Source of the DNA: Pisaster brevispinus
Lineage: Eukaryota > Echinodermata > Asteroidea > Forcipulatida > Asteriidae
Direction of reading: 5' to 3'
NCBI GenBank assembly: GCA_023634235.1
Contig: JAMKCF010000065.1
Coordinates: forward strand, 434,001-498,000
DNA: 64,000 nucleotides
Position 1 is the stretch's first letter. Each line of letters opens with the position of its first letter. Made by a program: the position numbers and the translations under genes. The notes beneath the pieces are model-generated. The model was not told the DNA's origin and ran no database searches. It saw nothing but the letters and a program-made list of their open reading frames with translations. Below are positions 11,802 to 23,639 of the stretch, piece by piece.

Positions 11802-12235
11802 CTGTGTAGGAACAAAAAGAAATATCAATAACTATAAAAAAGAAAAGAAAACTATTGCAAGCATGTAATGAAAATTGTTATCTTGTTCCATCAATTTGGT
11901 GGTCACAAAATCAGTGCGTGTCTGCACATCCTCTGTGTGCTCGTATAGTGCTGTTCTGTCTACATAGCAAAAAAAATGCTTTTGTGGGAGTGTGCACACC
12001 ACGGTCGCTCAAGAGCATTATCATCGTTACTAATTGTTATAAAACAAAGCAGGAGAATAATTCTCTGCAGGCAAGCTGAAAAAGAAAGGTCTTGTTTTGT
12101 TTTATTGTCCGTTTCGGTTAAATATTAAAGATATTTGGAAATGGATTTAACCCGGTTTTTTTTAGGGGGGGGGGGGGGGTTAAACAGTTAAACGTCCCAT
12201 CCCTAGTTCAATACTGAGCATTCAACCATGCCCAG

Positions 12236-12420
12236 GTAAAGTCACCATAACAGCATTACACAAGACTTAAAGTCACCGTAACAGCATTACACAAGACGTA
12301 AAGTCACCATAACAGCGTTACACAAGACGTAAAGTCACCATAACAACGTTACACAAGACGTAAAGTCACCAAAACAGAGTTACACAAGACGTAAAGTCAC
12401 CAACAGCATTATACAAGGTC
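12236..12420 (+). repeat. 31-bp minisatellite
   Basis: About six copies of a 31-bp unit containing 'agtcaccataacagcattac' followed by 'acaagac'. Successive starts are 31 bp apart. It is intronic to the NCBP1 copy. Confidence 0.85.
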
Positions 12421-12559
12421 TATACCTTTTCCCCGACTCTTGCAATGAGGGGTTCAAGCCCTTTCTTCTATCTCATTTTGATCAGTGGTGGTCCTCCAAG
12501 GCTTTTGACTCCTGTTATCTGTTGGGAATGTTGTTAACAAAAAGCGTGGCATTGCGCCA

Positions 12560-12720
12560 CGAATTCTCAGAGACAAAGAGGCAATGAAACGTAATTTGAA
12601 AAATAAACGTCTTTATTTGTAAGGCCAGAACTCCATGGGAGGAGTGTTGGCTTGGTGTGGTCTCGACGTTTCGAACAGTATGTCTGCTCATCTTCAGGAG
12701 AATGCTGAGTAGAGTATACT
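12560..12720 (-). mobile_element. Penelope-like element terminal fragment (possible)
   Basis: The minus strand carries CCTGAAGATGAGCAG, a short loop, then CTGTTCGAAACGTCGAGACC (12661-12700). A CTGARGA...GAAAC layout around a short stem is typical of Penelope-like element ends, which can carry hammerhead-type ribozyme folds. No reverse transcriptase or GIY-YIG domain is seen nearby. Assignment is by motif only. Confidence 0.4.
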
Positions 12721-12734
12721 ACCCTAATGTTTGT

Positions 12735-12956
12735 AACCCTCTATCCTCCCGACCGTCGGGAGGATGGAGGGTTACGATCATCACAACTCGGGAGGATGGA
12801 GGGTTACGATCATCGCAACTCGGGAGGATGGAGGGTTACGATCATCGTAACTCGGGAGGATGGAGGGTAAGGGTTACGATTCCATTGCAACTCGGGAGGA
12901 TGGAGGGTTACGATCATCGCAACTCGGGAGGATGGAGGGTTACGATCATCGCAACT
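12735..12956 (+). repeat. 32-bp minisatellite opening with a palindrome
   Basis: About six copies of a 32-bp unit, 'ggaggatggagggttacgat' plus 'catcgcaactcg'. The first unit is preceded by its own inverted copy: 12735-12752 pairs with 12755-12772 with one mismatch, giving a hairpin at the array edge. Confidence 0.85.
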
Positions 12957-13149
12957 CACATAACTGTAGCACTCATATAACTTTTAAGGGCTACTAACAT
13001 TTTAAAAACTTAAATAAAACATTTTCCCGAAAAGGATGCTGTGCGAAGCAATGGTAAACACAACAAAAAGCAGACGCTTTTCACGAGAGCAAGGAGCGAA
13101 CAGGCGAAGGGCAGCTCGTAAACTAAATATAAATAAGTAGAAATATTAC

Positions 13150-13186
13150 CATCACCGTCATCTTCTAAGCGTCTTCTTCTAGACAT
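13150..13186 (-). pseudogene. NCBP1: NCBP1 copy, first coding exon
   Basis: ATG at 13184-13186 on the minus strand reads MSRRRRLEDDGD plus one base, then a GTAATA donor at 13144-13149. NCBP1 orthologues begin MSRRR followed by an acidic stretch, so both sequence and position fit. It is only 12 codons, which keeps the confidence moderate. The start codon is preceded by a short pyrimidine run. The next exon expected (N-terminal basic tract and start of MIF4G-1) was not found downstream. Confidence 0.6.
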
Positions 13187-16100
13187 ACTGGAAAGGATAA
13201 GAAAAAAGTCTGCTTCTAGTTTTTAACCTTAAAATATGAAGACCCTGGCTGTTGAGGGTTTGCAGACACTCTGCAGAAGTGCAAACTCAAATTGGGCCCA
13301 GCCCCAAGTTCCGTGCTGCTACGAACGTTACAGTTTTGTCAACGACCGTCAATAACTAGGATAACAAATGCAAATCCAGGAGTGCAGCAATGTTTTATTT
13401 CTAATAGAAATATTAAGTTCAATTCAACTTAAATTGATGAACTCCTCATTATCTTTTTATTCATGGATGTTTCATTATGTCCCAAGCCATAACTTATTTT
13501 AGCGCTCTCCATTAAGATTAATTAGTCCACTAGTTATCTCAGCCGAGGTGAATGACGGTCTTTGACGAACAAACTTTAGTGCAGTCCTTAAACAGCAGGG
13601 GTTTTTTTTGGCCGTGAAATAACGCCCTCAACGGTGAAAATAGTGTAAAATTTTTCCAATTTTTAAAGTTAATAAAAATATGGAAAACATGGACATGGAT
13701 GGTTATACCCTTTTGTGGCGAATGTGTATTTTTTTAGCTCAGTACACATGTTTGTTCATTATTTTCTTATATTGTGAACTGATTTATTTATAATTTCGTT
13801 TACTGAAAACAATTATAATTATTAATTTTAATCTTTTTAAAAAGTGATACTGAAGTATAAATTATTAATTCAGTCTCAAATTTTGTATGGAAATTAAATG
13901 TGGCTACCAAAACTGTAGCCATTTTGGATTCTGTTATTTCCATAAAATTGGATGGAACAACACAGTGACACATGAAAATAGGGTATGTAATTTTTTTTGC
14001 TTGTATCATGCGAGCATGTTTTCCAAAATGCCCTCTCTAGTTGCAGTTTGGGAAATTTCTCAGCAAAATATTTTAGGTTTTTGTCAAATGTAGACCCAAT
14101 TGTTTTCCTTTGTGATAGCAATCGTGGACCTTTTGTCGCATTTGTTGTAAGTACACGGTTTGAATGTCACTAACAAACTCACAACCACACTGCCCTCCTT
14201 GTGCCTTTTCTTTGTTTAAATGTTTTATTCGCCTCTATGATAATGCACCCTTGTAACAAAAAATGACTGAAAATCATGATTGTTCGCGGGGCCCAGTCAA
14301 AAAAGCACATTACTAACAGAGATTCAACAGTTTGTGATTTTATTTTATTTCATCCTGATAATACATAAATGAAAGCATTTTTTTTAAATAAATAAAAGCG
14401 TACAAATTTAGATCTTTTTATACACTCAAAGATAAATATCTGCATAATTATGTGCATGTCTGTTGCAATGTTACAAAAAAGTTCAACAATATTAGCTTTC
14501 AGTCTGACTTTAGCTCAGGGTGAAAAATTAACCAAATTTAAATTGTTAAAAAGACTAATTCTTTTTTTTTTTTTAAACCAGTAATATTTCTTCCGAAAAA
14601 GACCCTGTCTCAAATCATCCAAGTGTACACACACATTTTAAAAAGTACAAATAACATTTTTGATATTTCCTTATTGAAATATGTATTAAATGCTACTTAA
14701 ATTTATTTATGTACATGAGGGTACTCATTCAGCATTAATCTTGTTTCTTTGCTTTTAAAAGTTATTCAAATCAAAGACTAAATTCCATTATTACAATATG
14801 TTTTACTTGTTGCTCGAAAAGTAACCAGTAAAATAATGTTTGCACAGAGAAGTGCATTTCTAAACATAATTACTTAAGGCAGTTTAAATGACAATTGTTC
14901 ATGTTTTCACAATTTTGCATTGTATCTTTGTTAATGTTAATCATTGTCTTCTTCTACCCTATACAAAATTAGGAATTGTTCATTGATGCCAACGGTAATA
15001 AATCCTACAAAATCAAACTTGGGAAGTTGCCCTACTGAGGATTTGGGACTGTAGGCCCAAATAACAAATTGCTTATCACTGTGCCAGACCTCAATTCTTA
15101 TCCATGTCAAAACATTGGAGTGTTGAGAAATCATTATTCGCTTTTTGCATGAATCCGCCATGTGTGTGTAGAACCTTGACTTCATGCGTCATTTAGTACT
15201 GTATGCATCTGTTTGGATGAAAGTGTCATTACATTACTGTAACAATACAGAGTTGTATCATGCTTCTATTTACTTCTGTCACCAACTCAAGGCTCTATGC
15301 GCAAATGGCTGATTGTGCAAAGGGCAAATACGGAGGAGGATTTTGGAGTTTCATTTTGGAGAGTTTAAAATGCTTTGTATAATAATTAATTTTATAAGAG
15401 GATTATATAATGACATTGCAACAAATAATGCAAAAACAAAATGCTCCAATCTATTTTGAAGTAAATAATTAAAAACTGCAAGAAATTTACTCTTGTTTCC
15501 ATATACTTCTGGGGTAAGCTGTTTGGGGAAAATTGTTTCAATTTGCTGCTCAAATATTTGGTGGGAGTCTTTCAAGTTGTTGAAACAGGAACATTTTAAC
15601 CATATTGGCATACTAATAATATTGTTCAGTTTTTAACCTTATACACCGATGTGTGGTATACACAACTTAATACAACCAGTGCTTCTGGGCTGGAATTTGG
15701 GAGAAAAAAATGTGAGATTTCTGGACTTGTATCTCAACACTTTTACTGGACAAGAAACTTTTGTACACGGCCAGAATCAAAATATATAAAAAAACTTCCT
15801 CAGTCCTGATACAGTTTAACATGCATTTAACTATTTTTATTTGAACAATTACAAACTAAAGAGGTGTAAGAAAATGGTCTCATCTGTCTTTTGGGGTATT
15901 AAGTATACTTCATTACTCAACCGAATTGAAAGGTATTCCAGACTCAAGGTCAGCATTTGAACATAATTTGTGTCCATTCAAGATATTACACAGTGAGGTA
16001 TTGTTATTCAATTGTAAAACACAAGACTGCTGGACTTGTCTGGTCGTAAGTTTACTGGCCCCACCCTAAAACCACTGGCCTCTGGTCCAGTGTAAAATTC

Positions 16101-16570
16101 TAGCCCTGTGCTTATCACAACAAGTTTTGCATGAAACAGAAAAAAGTTTTGCTCGTAACAGGAAAAAAGGAAGTTACAAGTTTGTTACAAAGAAAGTTGG
16201 GTCATCAATTGAAAAAAAAAGAGTCAATAAAAAACAAGTGATTTGAGCATTACCTCATGCGAAAAAGGTTGGGCTATTTAGGAATCAAAGTTAAAATGTA
16301 AATTTAAGTTTTAACATTTTTGGTCATGTAGGTTTAAGATTTATCCATTGAAAATGCAACATGGAACCTGATGACTTGATGATGACTGATGAAAGATACG
16401 GTAAAGCTTGAATTTCTTTTTCAAGAAACTGATCTGAAAACACCTCATGGCACATGTTGTTCATTTATTGTTATGGCTATTGTTCTCACCTGGCAAGAGA
16501 GATCATAATAATTATACAAACATTTCTTGAAGATTATTAACAAATTACCTATCACCTTTTACTACCTTGG
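13187..16570. other. Upstream of the NCBP1 copy; no other gene recognised
   Basis: The first few hundred bases may hold the minus-strand promoter and 5' UTR of the NCBP1 copy, but no clear core element is seen. The rest is strongly AT-rich with open frames of up to 86 codons and no recognisable family. Confidence 0.4.
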
Positions 16571-16574
16571 TATA

Positions 16575-16990
16575 ACCTACACTATCTACTGATAAACTAT
16601 CCTATAACAATTTAGTGTTACTATTGTACCATCTTCTGCTACTTATCTACTTCTACTTCTAATACTAACTACTGATAAACTATCCTACTTACTACTATAC
16701 TGTTACTATCTTCTACTTATCTAATTTTCTGAAAACCTATATACTTCTACTTCTAATACTAACTACTGATAAACTATCCTACTACTATCCTATTACTATT
16801 AGTACTATCTTCTACTTATCTAATTTTCTGAAACCTATCTACTTCTACTTCTAATACTAACTACTGATAAACTATCCTACTACTATCCTAATACTATTAG
16901 TACTATCTTCTACTTAACTAATTTTCTGAAAACCTATCCTAGTACTATCTTACTGCTGAAGTACTATATATTGCTATCTACTTTTGTAAC
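16575..16990 (+). repeat. Pyrimidine-rich tandem repeat, 84-98 bp unit
   Basis: About four diverged units sharing 'aactactgataaactatcct' and 'cttctacttatctaattttc'. Spacing is about 84, 94 and 98 bp. Inside each unit are finer CTA and CTTCTA repeats. Confidence 0.75.
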
Positions 16991-19180
16991 TATCTACAGG
17001 TAGTACCTTGGTGTAACAACTGGTAGGCTTCTTTCCTAAGAAGTATTCTAATCTGAAATGATGTCAACTTTGAGAAATGTTGAATCTGAGCTGATTTCTT
17101 AAGTCTTGCCAGGTAAGAGAACAACCATAAACATAATGAAACATGCAACGACATGTAGAGGCAGTTGTTAAATAACTTCAGAATGTGGCGTTTTAAATAG
17201 AGCATGCAATCCATTAGTAATTGTTGAAGAAATTTTCTATTTTGAGTAAACATCTCTGCTATTTTATCAACATTTTGGTTGTTAGAGGTTTTAGTGAGTT
17301 TACCCTAGTTGTTATGGATTCATTCCTAGTTGGCAATTGAGGGCTAAGACAAAAATGGGGGGGGGGGGCTACTTAATTTATCATACCATTCATTTTGTGC
17401 ATTTCATTGTCCATGAGGATCAAAGGATGCATTAAGACTTGACAATCAATTGACCAGGGCTTGAGGACATCAGAAAGTTTGCACTTAAAATTCAAAAGCC
17501 CTAATTTTTACATAATTAGCCAAAAAGATAACCAAACAATATGTTTGCCAAATTGTTTTCAATTTATTTATTTACTACTTTTGAATACTTGTGATGTTGT
17601 ATTCCAATTTTCAAAACACTTGCCAGTAAGTGAGCAAAGACAGAAATATTACACTTTGTTTCCAATGTATCCCATTCGTGGAAACATTTTTAGGGATAAC
17701 TATTGAACAAGCTGAGGGCTAAACTTCCAGCTGCAACTACAAACAATCAGAATGGGGTTTTTTTGGTTGTTGTTACTGCAACTGTGTAATACATTTTTGG
17801 TAAGATGTTAATAGTACTGAAGTTTAGATAAACATGCATTTTTATTTATGATCCCACCCAACAGAAACTGTTTACATAATCGTGGAATCTATAAGACGTT
17901 TCTTGATTAGTTCTAAGGTTACCTCTCTTGATCCCATATGCAGATTCTTACATCCATTCTATTACTGTTATTGTTGTAGATCTTCTCTAAATAACTATTC
18001 ATTAATGCAGTAGGCACACATCTACACAATGAAGTCTACAACACTTGGTATATGCGACATTCATCAAACAACTAGATCGAGATGAACATGGAGGGGGAGG
18101 GGGTGAGAAGCAGGGTCTAATTGCAGGGACTTCTTGCAACAAGAGATCTTTGTTAACTGACAATCACAGTAAATGAACAAAAATCAATGAAAAGTTATCA
18201 AAAAATGTGGCTTGTATTACTACCCACAACAGTGTTTTGATGAAGTTTCTTTTTTGGTACAATCTCAGCATGAGTTCATGCACAATGATGATGGAAACAA
18301 AATCTATTGGTTCTACGTCAGGGATTTACAAATTAAAAAAAAAAGTTCTCACAAAAATCTAAGCTGTTTGTCTATTTTGCACAGCTATATTAAGATGCAA
18401 ATCATATTTTGTTATTTGGCACATTGGTGATGCAGAGCAGACATGACTTAAGCTACACAATACATCTTGCAAGAACGTTGCAGCGCAACAGCATATGGCC
18501 TGGCTTCAAACTTGAACGCAGCACCGGCTAATACGAATCGCCACGAAAACTGAGCTAAACGACGACCGCGGCGAGAGATCTAATTTCTGACACTCAATAT
18601 GGACGTGGACTTGTGAAGAGCATTTTACCATTGAAGAAAGGCTTCAAAGAATCATTGTTAAAACCTGACAGTGTAAATGACATGTTAAAATATGGAAGAC
18701 CTTACAGTAGCTTTATTGGGTTTTTTAAAAACCCTCCCATATCCGTTAATTTCCTTACTAAATAATACTAGGTATTTAAAGCATTTTTGGGAGCAGGATA
18801 TTTCATATTACTTTAACTCTCTCGTCTTCAATTTTGTCTAGGGGGGGGGGGGGCACTTCCGGCCAATTATAATTGTAGTTTACATTTGCATTAAACAAGC
18901 CTCCTTTTCAGTGCTCATGTTTATGCCATTACATTTATTTATAAGATAATCTGAAGTGGAGTGTAAAAATAAACACATTGTCTGCGTGTAAATGGAAAAA
19001 ATTGTTTTGGTAAGCATCACTTTGTTGTGCTTGGCAACTTTTTTGGGTCATATACAGCTCTATGAAACTGGGTCCTGCAGGAATGAATGGCATCATTGGT
19101 TCATTAACAGTATAAGACAATTGCAGTCTTGGAGAGACGGCCAAATATGCAGCCAAACCTCCTAAAAATCATCAGTCCAT
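16991..19180. other. No gene recognised
   Basis: AT-rich DNA with G runs at 17357-17368 and 18841-18853. At 18985-19080 the sequence ending 'cagctctatgaaactgggtc' resembles the right end of the palindromic element at 26249-26518. No coding exon is recognised. Confidence 0.4.
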
Positions 19181-19194
19181 GAGAGTAGAACAAA

Positions 19195-19435
19195 GAGGTA
19201 GCATCTTATGAGCAGTAATCCAGTACAATAGAGAAGCTTGGTAGAGACAGTGCTCTATCTCCACTCTGAGTATTAACTGATATTCACAAGTACCGATTGC
19301 ACAAACACCATGACCACGGTGACTGTCATGGAATAGAAGAAACAGGTAGCATCTTATGAGCAGAGATCCAGTCCAATAGAGAAGCTTGGTAGAGACAGTG
19401 CTGTTTCCCCACACAGTGAGTATTGATTCACAAGC
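19195..19435 (+). repeat. Tandem duplication, 148-bp unit, two copies
   Basis: 'ggtagcatcttatgagcag' at 19197 and 19345 begins two copies that also share 'agagaagcttggtagagaca' before diverging. Confidence 0.8.
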
Positions 19436-20189
19436 ACCATTGCCTCATTCAAGTTTCCTCAGATGAAGAAGCTCATACGTCAATGTTGGAATTTTTCCTC
19501 TGAAGTTTTGCTGTAAAAGTGGGCTGTAAATGCACATTTGTCCTGAAATTGAGTCCAAGTTACTCATGATCCATGTGGTCGACAGCTTCCAGAAGTTTAT
19601 CTTTATGTTTGAAATCCGACTAAATTTTAAGCACGATCAGTGGCTGTACATAAATGTAATTGGAAGTTCCTTGACACTGTAAAATGTAAAATGCAGGTTC
19701 CAACTTGCTCATTTACTTATAGAAAAGCATCTCCAAAACAAGAATCAAACCATTAAACTAATACTTTTTAACCAACCTTATAACCCCTTTAACTACGGGA
19801 AGTCTACTAAACACTCTGTCACTTACAACTGAAACATTTCAAAAGTTGTTATCATAGTTTACTAAAACTATGCATCCAGTGGAGTGCCTAGGGTTCGTTG
19901 CGCCAAGATGCCCTGTCACAAACTTTCTACACCTTGGAATAATTCTGAGATACTGGTCATAACCATGAAAAACACCGCTTACAAATAAAAACCTTGCGTG
20001 ATTGGAGCACACAAGCTACACCTTGGGCACATACCCCAACCCCTTGCCCCCACCCCCTAGCTACACCACTGTATACATCTAAACCCAGATTTTGACAACT
20101 CGGCCAACAAAACTTGAGATCAGTGAGATTTACGCTCAACCTTTTAAGAATTATGTCTCCGTAAATGACCTTAACTGTGACTATAATTC

Positions 20190-20765
20190 TCAACTCACAT
20201 TCTATGACTCAGCCATCAGAACTTGAGTTCAGTGCCAAGACAACTTGGCCAGTTACAATCAACGCTTTTAAGCATTAAAGCTCACCAGAGGCCTAAGTAT
20301 GACAATGGATCTTGACCCACATTCTACGACTCAGCCATAAGAACTTGAGTCCAGTACCAAGATGAGTTCATTGCCAAGATAACTTGGCCAGTTACAATCA
20401 ACGCTTTTAAGCATTAAAGCTCACCAGAGGCCTAACTATGACAATGGATCTGAACCCACATTCTACGACTCAGCCATAAGAACTTGAGTTCAGTGCCAAG
20501 ATAACTTGGCCAGTTACAAATAATGCTTTTAAGTATTAAAGCTCACCAGAGGCCTAACTATGACAATGGATCTTGACCCACATTCTACGACTCAGCCATA
20601 AGAACTTGAGTCCAGTGCCAAGATGAGTTCAGTGCCAAGATAACTTGGCCAGTTACAATCAACGCTTTTAAGCATTAAAGCTCAACAGAGGCCTAACTAT
20701 GACAATGGATCTAGACCCACATTCTATAACTTGGCGATCAGAACTTGAGCCAAGATAGCTTGGCC
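20190..20765 (+). repeat. Satellite with alternating 122- and 139-bp units
   Basis: Copies beginning near 'ctacgactcagcc' start at 20202, 20324, 20463, 20585 and 20724, spaced 122, 139, 122 and 139 bp. The longer unit has an extra 17-bp segment containing 'gatgagttca'. The array therefore has a 261-bp dimeric unit. Confidence 0.85.
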
Positions 20766-21655
20766 ATTTACCATTAAGATTATTACAATTAACACTTTTC
20801 AGACAGGAAGTTTCACTCCACTTTCCTTGTGACCCTTCTCATCAAGATCTTTACTGATAAAAACCGAAAGACAACTTGTAAAAGTTGGTTAGATGCTTCT
20901 TTTGGTTTGTTTGCTAAATACAGCAATTAGTTTTTTTGTACGTTGCAATTTCAAGGGTGTCTGTAAACATGATACAAAGTCTTGCGATGAATCTACTAGC
21001 TTTTGTCAAGTTATAAATTCACATCATTCATGAATCCAAAACAATACTTAGGCACAAATTGAACTTCCTTTTGGAATGTTCTCTTTGATAAAATCTCACT
21101 ACAATCAATAATGACCTGAACAAGAATGTTTAACAAATTAAAAACTTAAAAAGTTGTTAAAAATTCTAAAATCAGTTTAAAAATATAAAAAGATTAAAAA
21201 CTTTTAAAACTCAAAAATCTATTATTTTGGTATTCTACTCCAGTAGCATGTTTACAAAGCAAAATCTTTGACGCCATTTTGCAAGAAAAAATATGTCTAG
21301 AAAAGACTGGAAGAGCTTATTCAAAAAAATATTTGTGTTAAAATATATTTTGTTTATGCCAACTTAATGCAATTTTTAGTTTTATGATCTGTTTTCAATG
21401 TCAATTTTAGGAAAGCTAAGGGTACCCTTTCCTACAATTGATATGCTGTTTCAGCAAGTTTGAAGGTTTACGTATGTGGACACTTAAAGTAGAATCTGTT
21501 TCCTTCATAGTGGGAGTACGGACACTTGACCATCATATAAACAATGTATTGTAGAAATGAAGCTTACATTTGTAACTGCTTCTGCTCAGATATTACAGTC
21601 TCTAGATGTTTCGTTGGTGTGGACTTTTATTGTCTTTTGTCACTTTTCTTTACGG
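20766..21655. other. No gene recognised
   Basis: AT-rich DNA with short AAAATTAAAAA-type runs near 21130-21220. No exon or defined element is seen. Confidence 0.4.
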
Positions 21656-21798
21656 GATAAAAGAATTGCATAGCTATTACACAAATATTGGATGCATATG
21701 AGTGCAGTGTCGCAGAATAAGAGGTGAATTGGACAAGCCAGATTTCTTGAAGTTGAGTATATTCTTCAACAAAGCACTAACAAATAGCTCACAAATAT

Positions 21799-22157
21799 AA
21801 CTCACACATAGGTCCTTGGCACTTGAACGTGTTTACCAATAGACACAAAATAGACATGGAAACTCATCGACCCCACACTCTGAAAACTCTAAACTAAAGT
21901 AGAGGATTCCATGTAGGCACCAACAACCTTGTCCACTGTGACACAATCTTGCCTTGTTCAGACAAACAACTGGGATAGTTTGTTTTTGGAATGACGCTGA
22001 GAATTTACCAATGAAAATCAATACACTCGTCCTATATTTATTTAAATACCGGACGGTTACGGCAGTCCAATGCCACAACAATAAATATATGGCAAAGAAA
22101 GGGATGACTCGTAATGCGTGTTCCACCAATCAAATGGCAAGGATTTATGTGTGAGTT
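21799..22157 (+). mobile_element. Palindromic-ended element, AACTCACACA family, copy 1
   Basis: The left end AACTCACACATAGGTCCTTG is matched inversely by the right end around 'caaggatttatgtgtgagtt'. The interior and about 140 bp to the left align with 27620-28071. It has no coding capacity. Confidence 0.6.
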
Positions 22158-22159
22158 CT

Positions 22160-23620
22160 ATAATATCCAATAGCAGCCAACTTTGAAGTAAACTTAATTT
22201 AGCAAATAAGATACTTAAAAAAAAAAAGTAAAACATGAGACAAAAACTATTAACAGCAAAGGCTGCAAGTTCTCAGTACTCTTCTTCTTAATGGATATGC
22301 AAACGTAAGAAGTTTCTAATCTCTGTATCGACCCTCTGCCATTTTCTTTAAACTAAAAATGTGACACCTCAAGCAAGAATCAGGCACTTCTTGGAATTAA
22401 CTATTCAAAGAGAAGTCACTGGAAGCATGGCCTTTGATACTAATGTTATGTGATGTCTTAACACTGTATGTGTTATGTTGAGACATACCTACATTATGAG
22501 CCAGATTGGGTGGTTTCTGAAAGCTCTTATTCTCATCTAATTGATATGCAAAGAAATGTAGTTTTAAGTTTGGCAGGAAGTGCCTGGTTTTGCCAAGGAG
22601 CATCACAAATAGTCAATTACATTGGGTGGGGGATGGGGGAGGGGGGGGGGGGTTACCACTGATCATTATTTTGGCCAATACCTTTCCTCTGTGGTTTTTT
22701 ATTTAATTTGTGTGTGGTGTGATGAACTGCAATATCCATAAATGAGAATTCTTACAGTAATAGCTGATGAGACTGATAGAGACATCTCCATGTGGATATA
22801 ACCTGTGGTATTTATACCCTTCAATGTTTCACCATCAACACTTATTGGAATCCTGGTTACTCCTTGCTGCAAGGTGCTGACTGATGAAAGAGGCTTGAAG
22901 AGACTTTAGATTTGTTTTGATCGGACATCAGTCAGGTCTGGGAGGACAGACTCACCACTTGCAGGTGACTTATCAACTTTTCAGTGGAGTCATGCCCAGG
23001 TGATGTTTGGTTGGTCCTCCATTGGGCATCTCTAGTGTAATAATCCAGTAGGATTTCCTAGATTCTTGTCAAGATGATGATGAGGTTTGCTGATACCTTG
23101 GAGAATCAGATAATGACGATGGAGAGAACATTGGATGCCTTTGTTTCCATGTGAGCTTGTCTGGGCTTCTGTCTGAAATTTGATGTTGATGCTGCTTTAT
23201 TCTGAAGCATACTCTCAGTACAAAGAAGGCATTGAGGTCAATCGGTGTACTGTTGACTTGACATTGATGGTGCCTACATTCAAATCAACCGCCTGTAACT
23301 AGATGCAGATACAATCTTTTACCTCAACATCACACAAGAAACCTTTGGCACCATATTGGCTGAGCTTGAAAACTTCTGTCTCTCCTGTGCAACATCATTA
23401 ACATTTCTACTGATCTGCATCAGTTTATGATGTGTGATTCCTTGAATTACAGATGCCTTTTTGTGATCTACTTCTGTAGTAACATGAAGATGATGATGTG
23501 GGTCCGCACTGAGCATGGAGAAGACACTGAATGCTGGTTTTTCAATGAACATTTGTCTTGATATGCCATCTATGATACATTTCTTCATAAGCTGCGTCTT
23601 TGCTCCGAGTTACCTTCGGA
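22160..23620. other. No gene recognised
   Basis: It contains a G run at 22641-22652. From 22740 the sequence is compositionally different (rich in GATG and CTGA words) and leads into the 130-bp satellite. It looks like very diverged satellite or old repeat rather than exons. Confidence 0.4.
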
Positions 23621-23639
23621 TTTCACCCACTTCCATCGG

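Larger units (their letters stand above)
6238..13186 (-). pseudogene. NCBP1: Decayed or mis-assembled copy of nuclear cap-binding protein subunit 1 (CBP80)
   Basis: NCBP1 pairs with NCBP2 to bind the m7G cap of nuclear RNA and acts in splicing, 3' processing and export. Nine exon pieces on the minus strand match it in order and phase: 13150-13186 (start), 11701-11801, 11105-11332, 9828-9901, 8914-8983, 7878-8099, 7160-7257, 6478-6613 (broken) and 6238-6349. Together they give about 350 codons, covering roughly human residues 1-12, 77-377 and 396-433 (numbering from memory). That is the first MIF4G domain and the start of the second. Splice junctions are GT/AG except the lost donor at 6478. 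Lesions: a 16-bp duplication giving TAA in 11701-11801, TAG at 11129-11131, loss of about 18 codons plus the donor after 6478, no second coding exon between 11802 and 13149, and no later exons in 1-6237. An intact paralogue elsewhere, a null haplotype or assembly error could explain this. The family is certain; pseudogene status is likely. Confidence 0.85.

Noticed and set aside
12420..12560. Second coding exon of NCBP1 in the long first intron
   Set aside because: No frame resembles the ICKVGEKSACSLESNLEGL region, either here or elsewhere between 11802 and 13149.
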